Below, in pieces: positions 11,794-19,869 of a stretch of 25,600 nucleotides of DNA (the stretch's first letter is position 1; the number at the start of each line of letters is the position of its first letter). The DNA is from a virus. The notes under the pieces were generated by a model. The model had not been told where the DNA came from. It worked only from the letters and a program-made list of their open reading frames with translations, and did no database searches. The stretch covers positions 1 through 25,600 of the IMG/VR virus record IMGVR_UViG_3300037264_001364; one strand, given 5' to 3'. The position numbers were made by a program, and so were the translations under genes.

Positions 11794-11833
11794 GTAATTT
11801 TTCTAGTAAATTCCATAAGGGAAGTAAAATTAC
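11794..11833. repeat. 8-bp inverted repeat with inner hairpin
   Basis: GTAATTTT ... AAAATTAC enclosing TTCC-ATAAG-GGAA, about 55 bp upstream of the 92-aa gene. Possibly an operator or leader structure. Confidence 0.45.
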
Positions 11834-11887
11834 TAAACCCCACAAACAATATATTTCATTTTTTCCGTAAGATTACATAAGACCACT

Positions 11888-12166
11888 ATGCTACAATTTA
11901 TAAAAAATTATTTTTCACAGAAATTTTGTAAGAAAAACCACATGATTGAAATAACACTGAGAATCACAAGAGGAAACGAAATCGATATCTTCGGGGCAGC
12001 GATAAAAACGAAAGGAGAAGTTCTCCAGGCCGCGTCTAACCTTCTTCGGAAGTATGATAACCGTCTGGAAGGTTCAAAACTCGTATTCGTTAAAGGAAAG
12101 AATAAAGTCGTTATCAACGCTATGGCTTCTGACGATATGATCCGAGAGGCGACGAAGAAACTGTAA
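11888..12166 (+). CDS. Hypothetical protein (92 aa)
   Basis: MLQFIKNYFSQKFCKKNHMI..., or from the inner ATG at 11942 MIEITLRITRGNEIDIFGAA (74 aa). Alternating strands and a helix (IEITLRIT, KGEVLQAASNLLRKYDNRL, SKLVFVKGKNKVVINAM), ending with MIREATKKL. Codon use matches the structural genes. Its TAA is followed, in the same frame, by the CHAP-like ORF. Neither start has an SD. Function unknown. Confidence 0.6.
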   Translation: MLQFIKNYFSQKFCKKNHMIEITLRITRGNEIDIFGAAIKTKGEVLQAASNLLRKYDNRLEGSKLVFVKGKNKVVINAMASDDMIREATKKL

Positions 12167-12178
12167 TACTTACGAGTA

Positions 12179-12460
12179 TTGCTGGTAAACAGTAACATTT
12201 ACTTAAAAGAGAAACATCCACAAGGTACGAATTGCGTATTCTTCGTTAAAGATGCAATAGCAAAAGAGAAAAAAAGACTTCCGTCAGGGCTTACTACACT
12301 TAAAAGCAAGATTGATCTCATCAATTCACATACTCCTCATGTTGGGGACGTGGTAATAACTGACGAAAGCATTTATGGACATTTGGCGATTGTCCTTGAG
12401 GTAAGAGACGATGCCGTCGTAATAGAAGAAGGAAACTACATTCACGGGTATCGGACGTAA
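12179..12460 (+). CDS. CHAP/NlpC-like cell-wall hydrolase (93 aa)
   Basis: Small cysteine-peptidase/amidase-like protein: C19 in GTNCVFFVKDAI, then HVGDVVITDESIYGHLAIVL with H68, then VIEEGNYIHGYRT. The Cys...GDV...GH-x-A-I-V...E-x-N order is that of CHAP and NlpC/P60 enzymes acting on peptidoglycan peptides. The length is minimal and the extreme N terminus short. There is no in-frame ATG or GTG; the best start is TTG at 12179. The frame is the same as the preceding gene, with only a TAA and four codons between, so TAA readthrough or a lost fusion is possible. Followed at once by tRNA-Thr. Confidence 0.6.
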   Translation: MLVNSNIYLKEKHPQGTNCVFFVKDAIAKEKKRLPSGLTTLKSKIDLINSHTPHVGDVVITDESIYGHLAIVLEVRDDAVVIEEGNYIHGYRT

Positions 12461-12468
12461 TTACTCAA

Positions 12469-12539
12469 GCCTTTTTAACTTAGTGGTAAAGTGTCAGTTT
12501 TGTAAACTGGTCACCAGTGTTCGATTCACTGAAAAGGCT
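12469..12539 (+). tRNA. tRNA-Thr (anticodon TGT)
   Basis: Acceptor GCCTTTT/AAAAGGC, D-arm ACTT-AGTGGTA-AAGT, anticodon arm TCAGT-TTTGTAA-ACTGG (anticodon TGT at positions 34-36), variable TCAC, T-arm CAGTG-TTCGATT-CACTG, discriminator T. CCA is not encoded, so it must be added. It reads ACA threonine codons. Confidence 0.9.
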
Positions 12540-12719
12540 CACTTGTTAACAATTCATGCCGAATTAGTTAACTTTGACTGCGGAGCTTCCAGGTGTGAAA
12601 CAGTCGAGATAATGGTATTTAGGGAAACCTATATACCCCTGGCGTAGAGGTTCAGTAACAATGCGTGACTCTTCTATCGTATGTCGGCAAACAGCGCTAG
12701 TCGCTCTATGATTATAAAA
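12540..12719 (+). ncRNA. Structured spacer RNA between two tRNAs
   Basis: 180 nt with no ORF. GTTAACAATTC/GAATTAGTTAAC (12545-12572, 11 pairs, one bulge); GACTG...CAGTC (from about 12576); GGTATTTAGG-GAAA-CCTATATACC (ten-position stem, one mismatch, GNRA tetraloop); and AGCG-CTAGT-CGCT near the end. It may be trimmed with the tRNAs to give a separate small RNA. Confidence 0.4.
12545..12572 (+). repeat. 11-bp hairpin after tRNA-Thr
   Basis: GTTAACAATTC-ATGCC-GAATTAGTTAAC with one bulged A. Not followed by a T-run; may mark the 3' processing boundary of tRNA-Thr. Confidence 0.6.
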
Positions 12720-12803
12720 GTAAGAGTAATCGAAGTGGTCAAACGATGTGGACTGTAAATCCATTGCCCGAGGGCTTCGTAGGTTCGAATCCTACCTCTT
12801 GCA
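12720..12803 (+). tRNA. tRNA-Tyr (anticodon GTA)
   Basis: Acceptor GTAAGAG/CTCTTGC (one T-G pair), anticodon arm TGGA-CTGTAAA-TCCA with GTA at 34-36, long class II variable arm (CCC/GGG), T-arm GTAGG-TTCGAAT-CCTAC, discriminator A, no CCA. Eight bases separate it from the terminase ATG, so an apparent longer terminase frame beginning in the tRNA is rejected. Confidence 0.92.
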
Positions 12804-12810
12804 CAAAAAT

Positions 12811-14418
12811 ATGATAGAGATAGACAAACAAAAAGTAGATAAGCTCGTTCAAAACAAAGATAAAAGGCTTTTAGATAAGGAGTGGCGGATGTCGCACCTT
12901 TATAAAATCAAGAACAAAGCAGGAGAAAGAGTTACTTTCAAAAAGAATCGAGTCCAGGAGCATTTTGAAAAGAACAAGCATACCTTCAACATAATGGTTA
13001 AGAGTCGCCAGCATGGTGTCACAACATACGAAGCGATAGACATGCTTGACGATACGCTCTTTAATAGGAACTTCGAAGCTCTGTTCATTGCTCATACCAA
13101 AGAAGATGCGATTAAGATTTTCGACAATAAAGTAAAATTTGCTTGGGATAACTTTCCTTTGCAGAAACTGTACTCTATTGATGCAAACCGATCGAATGAA
13201 TTGAAGGTAAACTTCGGAGATAAGACATTTTCCTACATTACGGTCGCTAACTCCGGTCGTTCCGGTACATACAGACGCGTTCATATCTCTGAGTTCGCTA
13301 AATTATGCAAGATGTACCCAGAAAGGGCTTCTGAAATCATTTCCGGTACTATTCCTGCTCTTCCTATGGGGGCAAGGTGCGATATCGAAGGTACGGCAGA
13401 AGGTGAGAACGGTTTATTTGCGGATATGTTCTGGGAAGCCTGGAACCGAGGAGAGCCTGAGTATCCGAATCAATTCAAGGCACACTTTTACGGATGGCTT
13501 TGGGACGATGAACAGATTGCGAGAGTGGAAGATACTCAAATTGAATCATTTCTGAAATCGGAAGACTTCAAAACATTCGATGATTACCGGAAAGAACTCA
13601 AAGAAAAGAGGAAAACAGATATAAACGACAAGGAACTTACCTACTATTACATGAAGTGGATAAGTCTTAATAGAAACTGGCAGATTTTGAGACAGGAGTT
13701 CCCAACAACACCGGAAGAAGCGTTCGTCGGTTCGGGAAATAAACTCTTTGACCAAGATAAAATCGCAAGGCTACAACCGAAAGAAGGCAAGAAAGAAGGA
13801 GATTGGCTCATTTACGAAGATTATAACCGATTGGGGATGTATGTAATGGGCGCAGATGTCGCGGAAGGCGTCGGACAAGACTCTTCTACGGCCGCTATCC
13901 TCGATATTCATAAAATTCCTTACCAGGTAGTTGTTACATTTAAAAACAACAACATAGAACCAGACCAATTCGCCTACGAGTTGGATAAATTCGGAAGGCG
14001 ATACGGGACATGCCTTATCGCTCCGGAAATAAACTCTATCGGACACACGACGGTCAGCAAATTGAAGGAAATCTATCCGAATGTATACAAAGAAGTTGAT
14101 GGAAGGAAGGCGTTTGAAACAAAAAGTAAATTCGTAAAATCCATAAAGACTCTCAAGTACGGATGGAGAACAACGGGAGCTTCTAAGCCTATCATGCTCT
14201 ACGATTTGAACGAAGCAATCAACAACGAGGAGATAGAGGTCAATGATAAGACGATCATAACAGAACTCCGAACCTACGATCGTGAGAACATTTCTCAGAT
14301 ACGATTCGATGAAAAACAAACAAAGCACTGGGATATGGTAATGGCACTGGCAATCGCATACCAATTACGCACTAAAATAGTGAGAGGGAAGACGCGCTCT
14401 TACGCAATACCAAGATAA
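12811..14418 (+). CDS. Terminase large subunit (535 aa)
   Basis: ATP-driven DNA packaging motor and headful/cos nuclease. Start at 12811, after tRNA-Tyr. ATPase part: deviant Walker A SRQHGVTT at 65-72, Walker B-like RVHISEFA with E161, then GTAEGENGLF and FYGWLWDDEQ. Nuclease part (RNase H-like): GADVAEGVGQD with D349, IAPEINSIG with E406, HWDMVMALAIAYQ with D508. Length and domain order are typical of TerL. Works with the small subunit at the portal vertex. The next gene, an HNH endonuclease, begins directly after the stop. Confidence 0.92.
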   Translation: MIEIDKQKVDKLVQNKDKRLLDKEWRMSHLYKIKNKAGERVTFKKNRVQEHFEKNKHTFNIMVKSRQHGVTTYEAIDMLDDTLFNRNFEALFIAHTKEDAIKIFDNKVKFAWDNFPLQKLYSIDANRSNELKVNFGDKTFSYITVANSGRSGTYRRVHISEFAKLCKMYPERASEIISGTIPALPMGARCDIEGTAEGENGLFADMFWEAWNRGEPEYPNQFKAHFYGWLWDDEQIARVEDTQIESFLKSEDFKTFDDYRKELKEKRKTDINDKELTYYYMKWISLNRNWQILRQEFPTTPEEAFVGSGNKLFDQDKIARLQPKEGKKEGDWLIYEDYNRLGMYVMGADVAEGVGQDSSTAAILDIHKIPYQVVVTFKNNNIEPDQFAYELDKFGRRYGTCLIAPEINSIGHTTVSKLKEIYPNVYKEVDGRKAFETKSKFVKSIKTLKYGWRTTGASKPIMLYDLNEAINNEEIEVNDKTIITELRTYDRENISQIRFDEKQTKHWDMVMALAIAYQLRTKIVRGKTRSYAIPR

Positions 14419-14428
14419 ATGCAAGATT
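14418..14428. repeat. 11-bp direct repeat flanking the HNH gene, copy 1
   Basis: AATGCAAGATT, matching AATGCAGGATT at 15140-15150 with one change. Each copy contains the start codon of the gene that follows. Confidence 0.65.
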
Positions 14429-15153
14429 GTAAAAACTGCAATAATATATTCAAAGGAAAAATAAATCAAGTTTTTTGTTGTAGGAGTTGCTATATAGAAT
14501 ATATCGGGAGAACCTCTGTAGCCAGTGCCATAAGATTTTGTAAGTTCTGCGCTAATGAATTCTCTAATAGACACAAAGAAAATTTATTCTGTTCAATTAG
14601 CTGCGCACAACTCTACAGAGCAGGAATTGGGTATAGGATTATTAAAAAAGGAGAAAAGCAGAAAAAAGAGCATATAGATAAAAGAGCTAATGCGCTAAAG
14701 GGTAGAAAATTGTCTCAAGAACACATAGAAAAAATAAGGGCAGTCCATATTGGAAGAGTTCAATCAGAAGAAGAAAAAGTTAAAAGAGCAAATTCAATAA
14801 AGAATAACACTCTAAATGGAAAGAGAAGAAGTCTTGAATCTAGAATGAAAGTTTCTGGAGAAAAATGTCACTTATGGAGAGGTGGCGTTACAAAGGAAAA
14901 TCACAAAATAAGGAGTTCATTTGAATACAAATTATGGAGAGAATCGGTTTTTAAGAGAGATAATTACACTTGTATCTGGTGCGGCGCGAGAAGCGGGAGA
15001 GGAGTTAAAGTTACTCTCAATGCAGACCATATAAAACCATTCGCATATTTCCCAGAATTAAGATTCGCAATAGATAATGGCAGGACTCTTTGTCTTCCTT
15101 GTCATAAAACCACTGATACATACATGAAAAAACAAACAAAATGCAGGATTTAA
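14419..15153 (+). CDS. NUMOD3-HNH homing-type endonuclease (244 aa)
   Basis: Free-standing mobile endonuclease. N-terminal Cys pairs (C4-x2-C7, C20/C21-x2-C24; C41-x2-C44, C58-x3-C62) form two zinc fingers; then NUMOD3-type repeats ([38 protein letters not shown]) that bind DNA; then an HNH core [17 protein letters not shown] (N201, D203, H204), [16 protein letters not shown] (N220, C225-x2-C228-H229). It lies between terminase and portal, its stop overlaps the portal ATG, and it is more A-rich than its neighbours. Flanking 11-bp repeats suggest insertion at the portal start. Confidence 0.88.
   Translation: MQDCKNCNNIFKGKINQVFCCRSCYIEYIGRTSVASAIRFCKFCANEFSNRHKENLFCSISCAQLYRAGIGYRIIKKGEKQKKEHIDKRANALKGRKLSQEHIEKIRAVHIGRVQSEEEKVKRANSIKNNTLNGKRRSLESRMKVSGEKCHLWRGGVTKENHKIRSSFEYKLWRESVFKRDNYTCIWCGARSGRGVKVTLNADHIKPFAYFPELRFAIDNGRTLCLPCHKTTDTYMKKQTKCRI
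15140..15150. repeat. 11-bp direct repeat flanking the HNH gene, copy 2
   Basis: AATGCAGGATT at the portal start; see copy 1 at 14418-14428. Confidence 0.65.
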
Positions 15154-17099
15154 GTCAATTCATACTAAGATATGCTGACGGTCGTGTCAGGTTGAGTCCT
15201 GATGTCGAATATAACCTTCAAGACGTTATATTTTCGAACATCAAGAACTTCAATCGTCAGTTCGAGGAACCATACTACGCGGACAAAACGAAAAAACTGT
15301 TTTATCCGCTGTCATATATTATGGCACGGACGCTTTTCGAGAACACCGACATTGATACGAAGGACATGAACCTTCGAGCGGAAAACCCTCAATCAGTCGA
15401 TATTGCTGCTCTTATAAAGCCGGCACTGAAACAGTACCTTAAAGACTACGACTACGGAGAGGATTTGAACCTTATTCGACAGGAGCTCATCAATATGGGT
15501 CATGTCATCGTCAAAGAGGTTAACAATGAGTCGAAGATAGTCGATTTGAGGAATATCATCCGTCCACCGCACATGATGGGCATTCAGGATGGATCTTTCG
15601 TAGAAAAGGTTCTCATGACATGGGAAGACATGCTTGAGAGCAAAACTGCATGGGAAGAGCACTGGGATTTGGTTGAAGAAATCCATGAAGTGATGATAGG
15701 GACGACGACACCTATTATAGACGGAGAGACTATCAAAGGGCAATCGACCTCTAAAGGACGCAAACTTCCTGTTTCCGGTGGAAGCGAAACAACTTATTTC
15801 GTAGTATATGAATACTGGACACGGGATAACTTCAAAGTCGGGGGGAAAGAACTCTTCACGAAGGGGGTTATCAAATATCTTGATACAATGATTCTTCGCC
15901 CTGATGATAATCAAGATGCTTTCAACTGGACTCCTCAGATTGAATTGGAGCGATTCGCTTCACCGGAGTCTGCACGGATTAAAAACCAGAAACGACTTAA
16001 AGAATTCAAGAAACTCGGACTTACAGTCAATGGGGATGAGGAAAGAATCTATCCTTACGAGGAACAAAGACTGGTGACAGTTCCAGGACGGTGGTTGGGC
16101 GTCGGAGTCTACGAACTTACAACCCCGATGCAGGAACAATTCAATGAGATTCTCAACGACAAGCGTCGAATGGATCAGTTGGTTCACAAGGGTATTTTGG
16201 TTCATCGACAGCCTTCAAACGGAGATTCAAGCGGATTGACGCAGGAGTTTATCAATTCTCTTTCTACAGGGGCAATTATCAGCGTCGAACAGGACGAGGA
16301 TTTGACTCGATTGAATCTTGGCAGTATGACGATTGATTTCATCGCTTCGGCTGATAAGATATTCGAACTCGCTCGCCAGGCCGCAGGAGTTACTGCTTCC
16401 GGTACAGGAGAAGAGCTTCCAGCATCCACTACCGCTACCGTTGCTGTTGCGAACCAGCAGAAAGCCAAGACTACCTTCGATATCATTATCGAGCAGCAAG
16501 CGTTGTTCTTTGAGAGATTATTTGAACGGTTCAAGCTCAAGAGTATTCTTTCTAACATGACTACTGAAGAATGGATACAGCTTTCCGGAGACCCGATGGA
16601 ATTGAATGCTATCGAGGAACAGTATATCCGTAACTATGCTCACAATCAGGTTAACGAGGCTATAAAACGAGGAGAGTTTGTTCAAGAAGGAGAAATCGAC
16701 CAACTCATTGAAGTCATCAAGTCTCAAAGAGAAGGAAAGCCACGATTCGTTCAGATAATTGACGAGATGATTAAGAATCTTCGTTTCACAGTAGAGTTCT
16801 TTGTCAGTAATGAGTCTTTCGATAAATTGAATCGTATCCGAGAACTCCAACAAGCTATTCAGAACGCGATCCAAGACCCGAACAATACACTCTCTATTAC
16901 AAGATTGCAGCAAGAGGTACTCGATTTGCTTAATCTTTCAGGAAGCCGATTTAAGATGACTCAACAAGAAATCCAACAGAAGCAGGAAAATGAGCAGAGA
17001 ATGGCGATGCTACAATCAAAGGGAGTGGGGTCAATGCAGTCTAACCCAACAGTCTTGAATGAAGGACAAAGGTTTGGAAATAATAACGCAACCGCATGA
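15141..17099 (+). CDS. Portal protein (652 aa)
   Basis: Dodecameric ring at the packaging vertex through which DNA enters and leaves the head. Recognised from position after TerL, length (large, like podovirus-type portals) and sequence style: N-terminal helices ([18 protein letters not shown]), a central segment ([40 protein letters not shown]), [36 protein letters not shown], and a long helical C-terminal region ([33 protein letters not shown]). No enzyme motif expected or seen. Its 3' end overlaps the next ATG (ATGA at 17096-17099). Confidence 0.85.
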   Translation: MQDLSQFILRYADGRVRLSPDVEYNLQDVIFSNIKNFNRQFEEPYYADKTKKLFYPLSYIMARTLFENTDIDTKDMNLRAENPQSVDIAALIKPALKQYLKDYDYGEDLNLIRQELINMGHVIVKEVNNESKIVDLRNIIRPPHMMGIQDGSFVEKVLMTWEDMLESKTAWEEHWDLVEEIHEVMIGTTTPIIDGETIKGQSTSKGRKLPVSGGSETTYFVVYEYWTRDNFKVGGKELFTKGVIKYLDTMILRPDDNQDAFNWTPQIELERFASPESARIKNQKRLKEFKKLGLTVNGDEERIYPYEEQRLVTVPGRWLGVGVYELTTPMQEQFNEILNDKRRMDQLVHKGILVHRQPSNGDSSGLTQEFINSLSTGAIISVEQDEDLTRLNLGSMTIDFIASADKIFELARQAAGVTASGTGEELPASTTATVAVANQQKAKTTFDIIIEQQALFFERLFERFKLKSILSNMTTEEWIQLSGDPMELNAIEEQYIRNYAHNQVNEAIKRGEFVQEGEIDQLIEVIKSQREGKPRFVQIIDEMIKNLRFTVEFFVSNESFDKLNRIRELQQAIQNAIQDPNNTLSITRLQQEVLDLLNLSGSRFKMTQQEIQQKQENEQRMAMLQSKGVGSMQSNPTVLNEGQRFGNNNATA

Positions 17100-17374
17100 A
17101 CATAGTAGACCCGAAAGACCTTCCTAAAGAAGGAGACACGACAAAGAAAGAAGAGAAGGCTATTAAGTTACGATCTTTCCAGGTGTCAGAACATTTTGGA
17201 CTGGTAATGGAGGTAATCGAAGAGGCTCTCACACATTCTATCGTGCAAGAACTTTTATCAAAAAAAAATGGAGATGTTAATGAATCTGAAGTTGGTCGTC
17301 TCACACTTGTTGAATGGGCGGCTCGTACAGAAATACAAAAGATTAAAAATAAACTCACAAAAAATTATGAATGA
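17096..17374 (+). CDS. Hypothetical head-region protein (92 aa)
   Basis: [20 protein letters not shown]..., charged and helical, predicted soluble. ATGA-coupled to the portal and overlapped at its own end by the next start. A small accessory of portal/scaffold assembly is likely from position; no family recognised. Confidence 0.7.
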   Translation: MNIVDPKDLPKEGDTTKKEEKAIKLRSFQVSEHFGLVMEVIEEALTHSIVQELLSKKNGDVNESEVGRLTLVEWAARTEIQKIKNKLTKNYE

Positions 17375-17597
17375 AATGAGAAAAGAGGAAAATACTAATC
17401 CATTGCCAGAGATTAAAAAAGAGGAAGTTGAAGTAAATAAGAATCGTTTTGTTCTGAAACTAAAAACAAAACTCCCAGAGAATCCTTCTTATAACGATTT
17501 GGTTGTGTGGTGCATTGCGAGGAAAAACATCTCGATTTCTCAGAAGGAGTTCGCGGAACTTCCAGTAACAGTACAAGCGTTTTTCGAAATAAAATAA
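17367..17597 (+). CDS. Hypothetical small protein (76 aa)
   Basis: From the ATG at 17367 (overlapping the previous stop): MNEMRKEENTNPLPEIKKEE..., then NRFVLKLKTKLPENPSYNDL and AELPVTVQAFFEIK. The frame opens further upstream inside the previous gene, but the overlap start is preferred. No family recognised. Lies between portal and scaffold genes. Confidence 0.65.
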   Translation: MNEMRKEENTNPLPEIKKEEVEVNKNRFVLKLKTKLPENPSYNDLVVWCIARKNISISQKEFAELPVTVQAFFEIK

Positions 17598-17612
17598 TAA
17601 TAATAAAAAAGT

Positions 17613-18266
17613 ATGGAAGAAGATGAGTTAAATCCTAAGAACGGAGGCCAAAAGCCAAACCAGGATGAGGAAGACGAATTTGACTTCGAGTTTGAAGAGG
17701 ATGAGGATGCGGGTGAAGAAGATGTTCCGGTAACCGATGAGGAAGCTGAGAGAATCGCTTTGGATATCCACAACAAAAAGACCGGGAAGAATTTCAAATC
17801 CTGGGATGATGTCGCTAAGTCGGTCAAAGAGGCTGATAAGGCGTTCGCTCAAAATCCGCAGAAGAAGAAACCAGAAGAAACACCTGCCCCACAGGCACAG
17901 CCGGTTAAGAAACCAGAGGTAAAACCTCAAACGCTCGATGCAAATGTGGTAAAGCAAGTAATGTTCCTAAGTTTTCCGGAACTGCGCACGGCACCAGAGA
18001 CTCTTTCTGAGTTGAAGGAAGCGGCAGAGTTGAAAGGGGTAAGCGAGTTGAGTCTTTATGAGTCAAATCAGTATCTCCAAAACAAAGCCAAGGCCGAATC
18101 GAATATACAGACTGAAACGGATAAGAACAAAGGAAGAATAGCAAAGCCATCCGGTTCTGATGGTGGTGTACCAAAGATGAAGGTAACGAAGGAAGATGTC
18201 AAAATGGCAGAAAAATTCTTCGGAGGCGATATCAAACGGTACATGAAGAATAAGGTAAGTAAATAA
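17613..18266 (+). CDS. Scaffolding-like protein (217 aa)
   Basis: Extremely acidic N terminus (EEDEFDFEFEEDEDAGEEDV), a Pro/Lys linker (KKPEETPAPQAQPVKKPEV), a helical middle (ANVVKQVMFLSFPELRTA, TLSELKEAAELKGVSEL) and a basic C terminus (KFFGGDIKRYMKNKVSK). Acidic start, flexible middle and basic capsid-binding tail plus location just before the capsid genes are typical of internal scaffolding proteins, which guide procapsid assembly and then leave. Inference from composition and context. Confidence 0.7.
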   Translation: MEEDELNPKNGGQKPNQDEEDEFDFEFEEDEDAGEEDVPVTDEEAERIALDIHNKKTGKNFKSWDDVAKSVKEADKAFAQNPQKKKPEETPAPQAQPVKKPEVKPQTLDANVVKQVMFLSFPELRTAPETLSELKEAAELKGVSELSLYESNQYLQNKAKAESNIQTETDKNKGRIAKPSGSDGGVPKMKVTKEDVKMAEKFFGGDIKRYMKNKVSK

Positions 18267-18274
18267 TAAAAAAT

Positions 18275-18775
18275 ATGTTTAAATACGTAAAAAGTTTAAA
18301 CGCTAACCAGGGTCGCGTTCTCGTGCCTTTCACGATTACAGATGCTTCTGTGATTAGCGTCGGTGAAGCTGTAAAGCTTACATCCGGAAAATTGGTAACT
18401 TGGGGTGCTGGCGCTGCTGGATTGGGCGTTGTTGAGTCTATCAAGAATGCTAACGGTTCCGCAGTAACGGACAATGGTGCTAGTGCTGATTTCCATGGTA
18501 CATATACTGCTCCTACGAGCAATACAGTACAAGCATGGGTTGATGTTTCGAAAGAATCTGTTTATTCCGCTCCTGCTGATGCAGCTCTTGGAACTACGAC
18601 TGGATCTAATCTCGCTGGATACAACATTGACTGTGATTCTACATCGCAGACATTGGCTGAAAGCTCGACTGTTTCTACAACAGCATCGTTCTTCATCCTT
18701 GGTCTTGATACATCTGCAGACGCTCCTGATAATTCGCTTTTCGTGACTGTTCAAGAGTCCCAGAAGGAAATCTAA
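18275..18775 (+). CDS. Head decoration-like protein (166 aa)
   Basis: MFKYVKSLNANQGRVLVPFT..., rich in Gly, Ala, Ser and Thr and strand-like (ISVGEAVKLTSGKLVTWGAG, LGVVESIKNANG), ending TSLFVTVQESQ-type strands (DNSLFVTVQESQKEI). Small beta-rich proteins in this place, between scaffold and major capsid genes, usually decorate or stabilise the capsid. Start codon follows AATAATAAAAAAT with no SD. Confidence 0.65.
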   Translation: MFKYVKSLNANQGRVLVPFTITDASVISVGEAVKLTSGKLVTWGAGAAGLGVVESIKNANGSAVTDNGASADFHGTYTAPTSNTVQAWVDVSKESVYSAPADAALGTTTGSNLAGYNIDCDSTSQTLAESSTVSTTASFFILGLDTSADAPDNSLFVTVQESQKEI

Positions 18776-18786
18776 TCTAAAGAAAT

Positions 18787-19764
18787 ATGGATACAAGTAA
18801 ATTTTATGAGTTTGACTTGGGCGTAAGCGCTCGAATCAACGAAATCATCGAGGATACCAAGGATATGGCGCCTAACTGGATGTCATACGGTATTTTCGAT
18901 AAGGTTACTCCTGACAGTATGATTTATCGTACGAAGGGTGTGACAGGATTGGGACGAACAAAGAAGTTCGCTGAAGGATCGACAATCATCTATGATGAGA
19001 CCTATCCTCAGTACCAGACAGAATACCCTATGCAACAGTTCGGTTTGGGTGTTACTATCTCGCAACTTCTGATGAAGACTCGCCCATCCGAATTGGAGAC
19101 GAAGTTGGATGAAGTTCGCCAGTTGCGAATCGCAGCTAACGAGTCTATCGAGAAGAACGCATGGCAGATTTTCGTTGACGCTTTCGTAACGACTGACTCT
19201 GACAGTGACTCCCCGACATTTCGTTTGGATGATGCAGTATCTCTTATCAGCGCATCTCACCCATCTCGTGTTGCTGGTGTTGCAGTTCGTTCTAATAAAG
19301 TTGTTTCCGCAGGTGTCACTAACCCTACACTCGGAGAAACTGCTTTGTTTGAAGCTCAGCGAAAAATCGCAGAACAGCTGAATGGACGCGGATTGCCTAT
19401 GAACTATAACGGAGGTTACCTCTTGTTGGTTCCTAAGGCTCTTGAAAAGACTGCTGTTGAAATCACGAAGTCCACAAAGCGTTCCGGTACAGCCAACAAC
19501 GACTTGAACTACTTCGAAGGTACTATGGATGTTGTTTCTACAACATATATCGGAGCAGCCAATGGTGGTTCTGATACAGCATGGTTCCTTATCGCGAAGG
19601 ACGCTCCTGTGAAGTCATTGAAGTACGCTTCCCTTATTGATCCAAAGATCGAGAAGGATACTGACTTCGATACGAAGACTATCAAAGTGTCCGTTGATGG
19701 AGCATACGCTTTCGGCTATTCCTGCTGGGAGTATGTCGTCGGTTCTACAGGTTTGCTGAGCTAA
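18787..19764 (+). CDS. Major capsid protein (325 aa)
   Basis: HK97-fold-type capsid subunit by context and pattern: N-terminal helix (ARINEIIEDTKDMAPNWMSY), an extended E-loop-like region (TYPQYQTEYPMQQFGLGVTI), a long helix (DEVRQLRIAANESIEKNAWQ), a P-domain-like helix (TLGETALFEAQRKIAEQLNG), then NGGYLLLVPKALEKTAVEIT and the C-terminal strands (DTKTIKVSVDGAYAFGYSCW). Directly downstream of scaffold and decoration genes. Codon use is even and strong, as expected for a highly expressed gene. Followed by a stable RNA structure at 19781-19842. Confidence 0.85.
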   Translation: MDTSKFYEFDLGVSARINEIIEDTKDMAPNWMSYGIFDKVTPDSMIYRTKGVTGLGRTKKFAEGSTIIYDETYPQYQTEYPMQQFGLGVTISQLLMKTRPSELETKLDEVRQLRIAANESIEKNAWQIFVDAFVTTDSDSDSPTFRLDDAVSLISASHPSRVAGVAVRSNKVVSAGVTNPTLGETALFEAQRKIAEQLNGRGLPMNYNGGYLLLVPKALEKTAVEITKSTKRSGTANNDLNYFEGTMDVVSTTYIGAANGGSDTAWFLIAKDAPVKSLKYASLIDPKIEKDTDFDTKTIKVSVDGAYAFGYSCWEYVVGSTGLLS

Positions 19765-19780
19765 TCAGCTGACCTATCGT

Positions 19781-19842
19781 GGGGCGGTTTAGACCTCGAT
19801 TAGTCATCGAGAGGAAACCTAAGGGGATTATATATCCGCCCC
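19781..19842 (+). promoter_or_regulatory. Strong intercistronic RNA structure after the capsid gene
   Basis: Outer stem GGGGCGG/CCGCCCC (19781-19787 with 19836-19842), with GGTTT/AAACC and CTCGAT/ATCGAG nested inside. Only TTT follows, so it is not a standard terminator. Likely an mRNA stabiliser, processing site or partial terminator setting capsid expression above downstream genes. Confidence 0.65.
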
Positions 19843-19869
19843 TTTAAGACTAACTAGAAAAAATAAATT

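Larger units (their letters stand above)
11120..11887. other. 768-bp structured non-coding region, candidate packaging/regulatory site
   Basis: No convincing ORF on either strand. It contains AGGT...ACCT with CTTT/AAAG (11133-11160); a tRNA-like stretch with D-arm GCTC-ATTGTA-GAGC and T-arm TTTGG-TAAACTG-CCAAA but no acceptor stem (about 11155-11213); GGCTTTA/TAAAGCC enclosing CGGC/GCCG and CCATAG/CTATGG (about 11303-11422); CTGG-TAA-CCAG inside GCCTC...GAGGC-type pairing (about 11456-11523); a perfect 10-bp inverted repeat (11619-11644); a G9 tract (11742-11750); and GTAATTTT/AAAATTAC (11794-11833). Density of structure between small and large terminase genes suits a cos/pac region, structured RNAs or tRNA remnants. 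Confidence 0.5.

Noticed and set aside
12748-12810. N-terminal extension of the large terminase
   Set aside because: The upstream ATG lies inside tRNA-Tyr; the ATG at 12811 is used.
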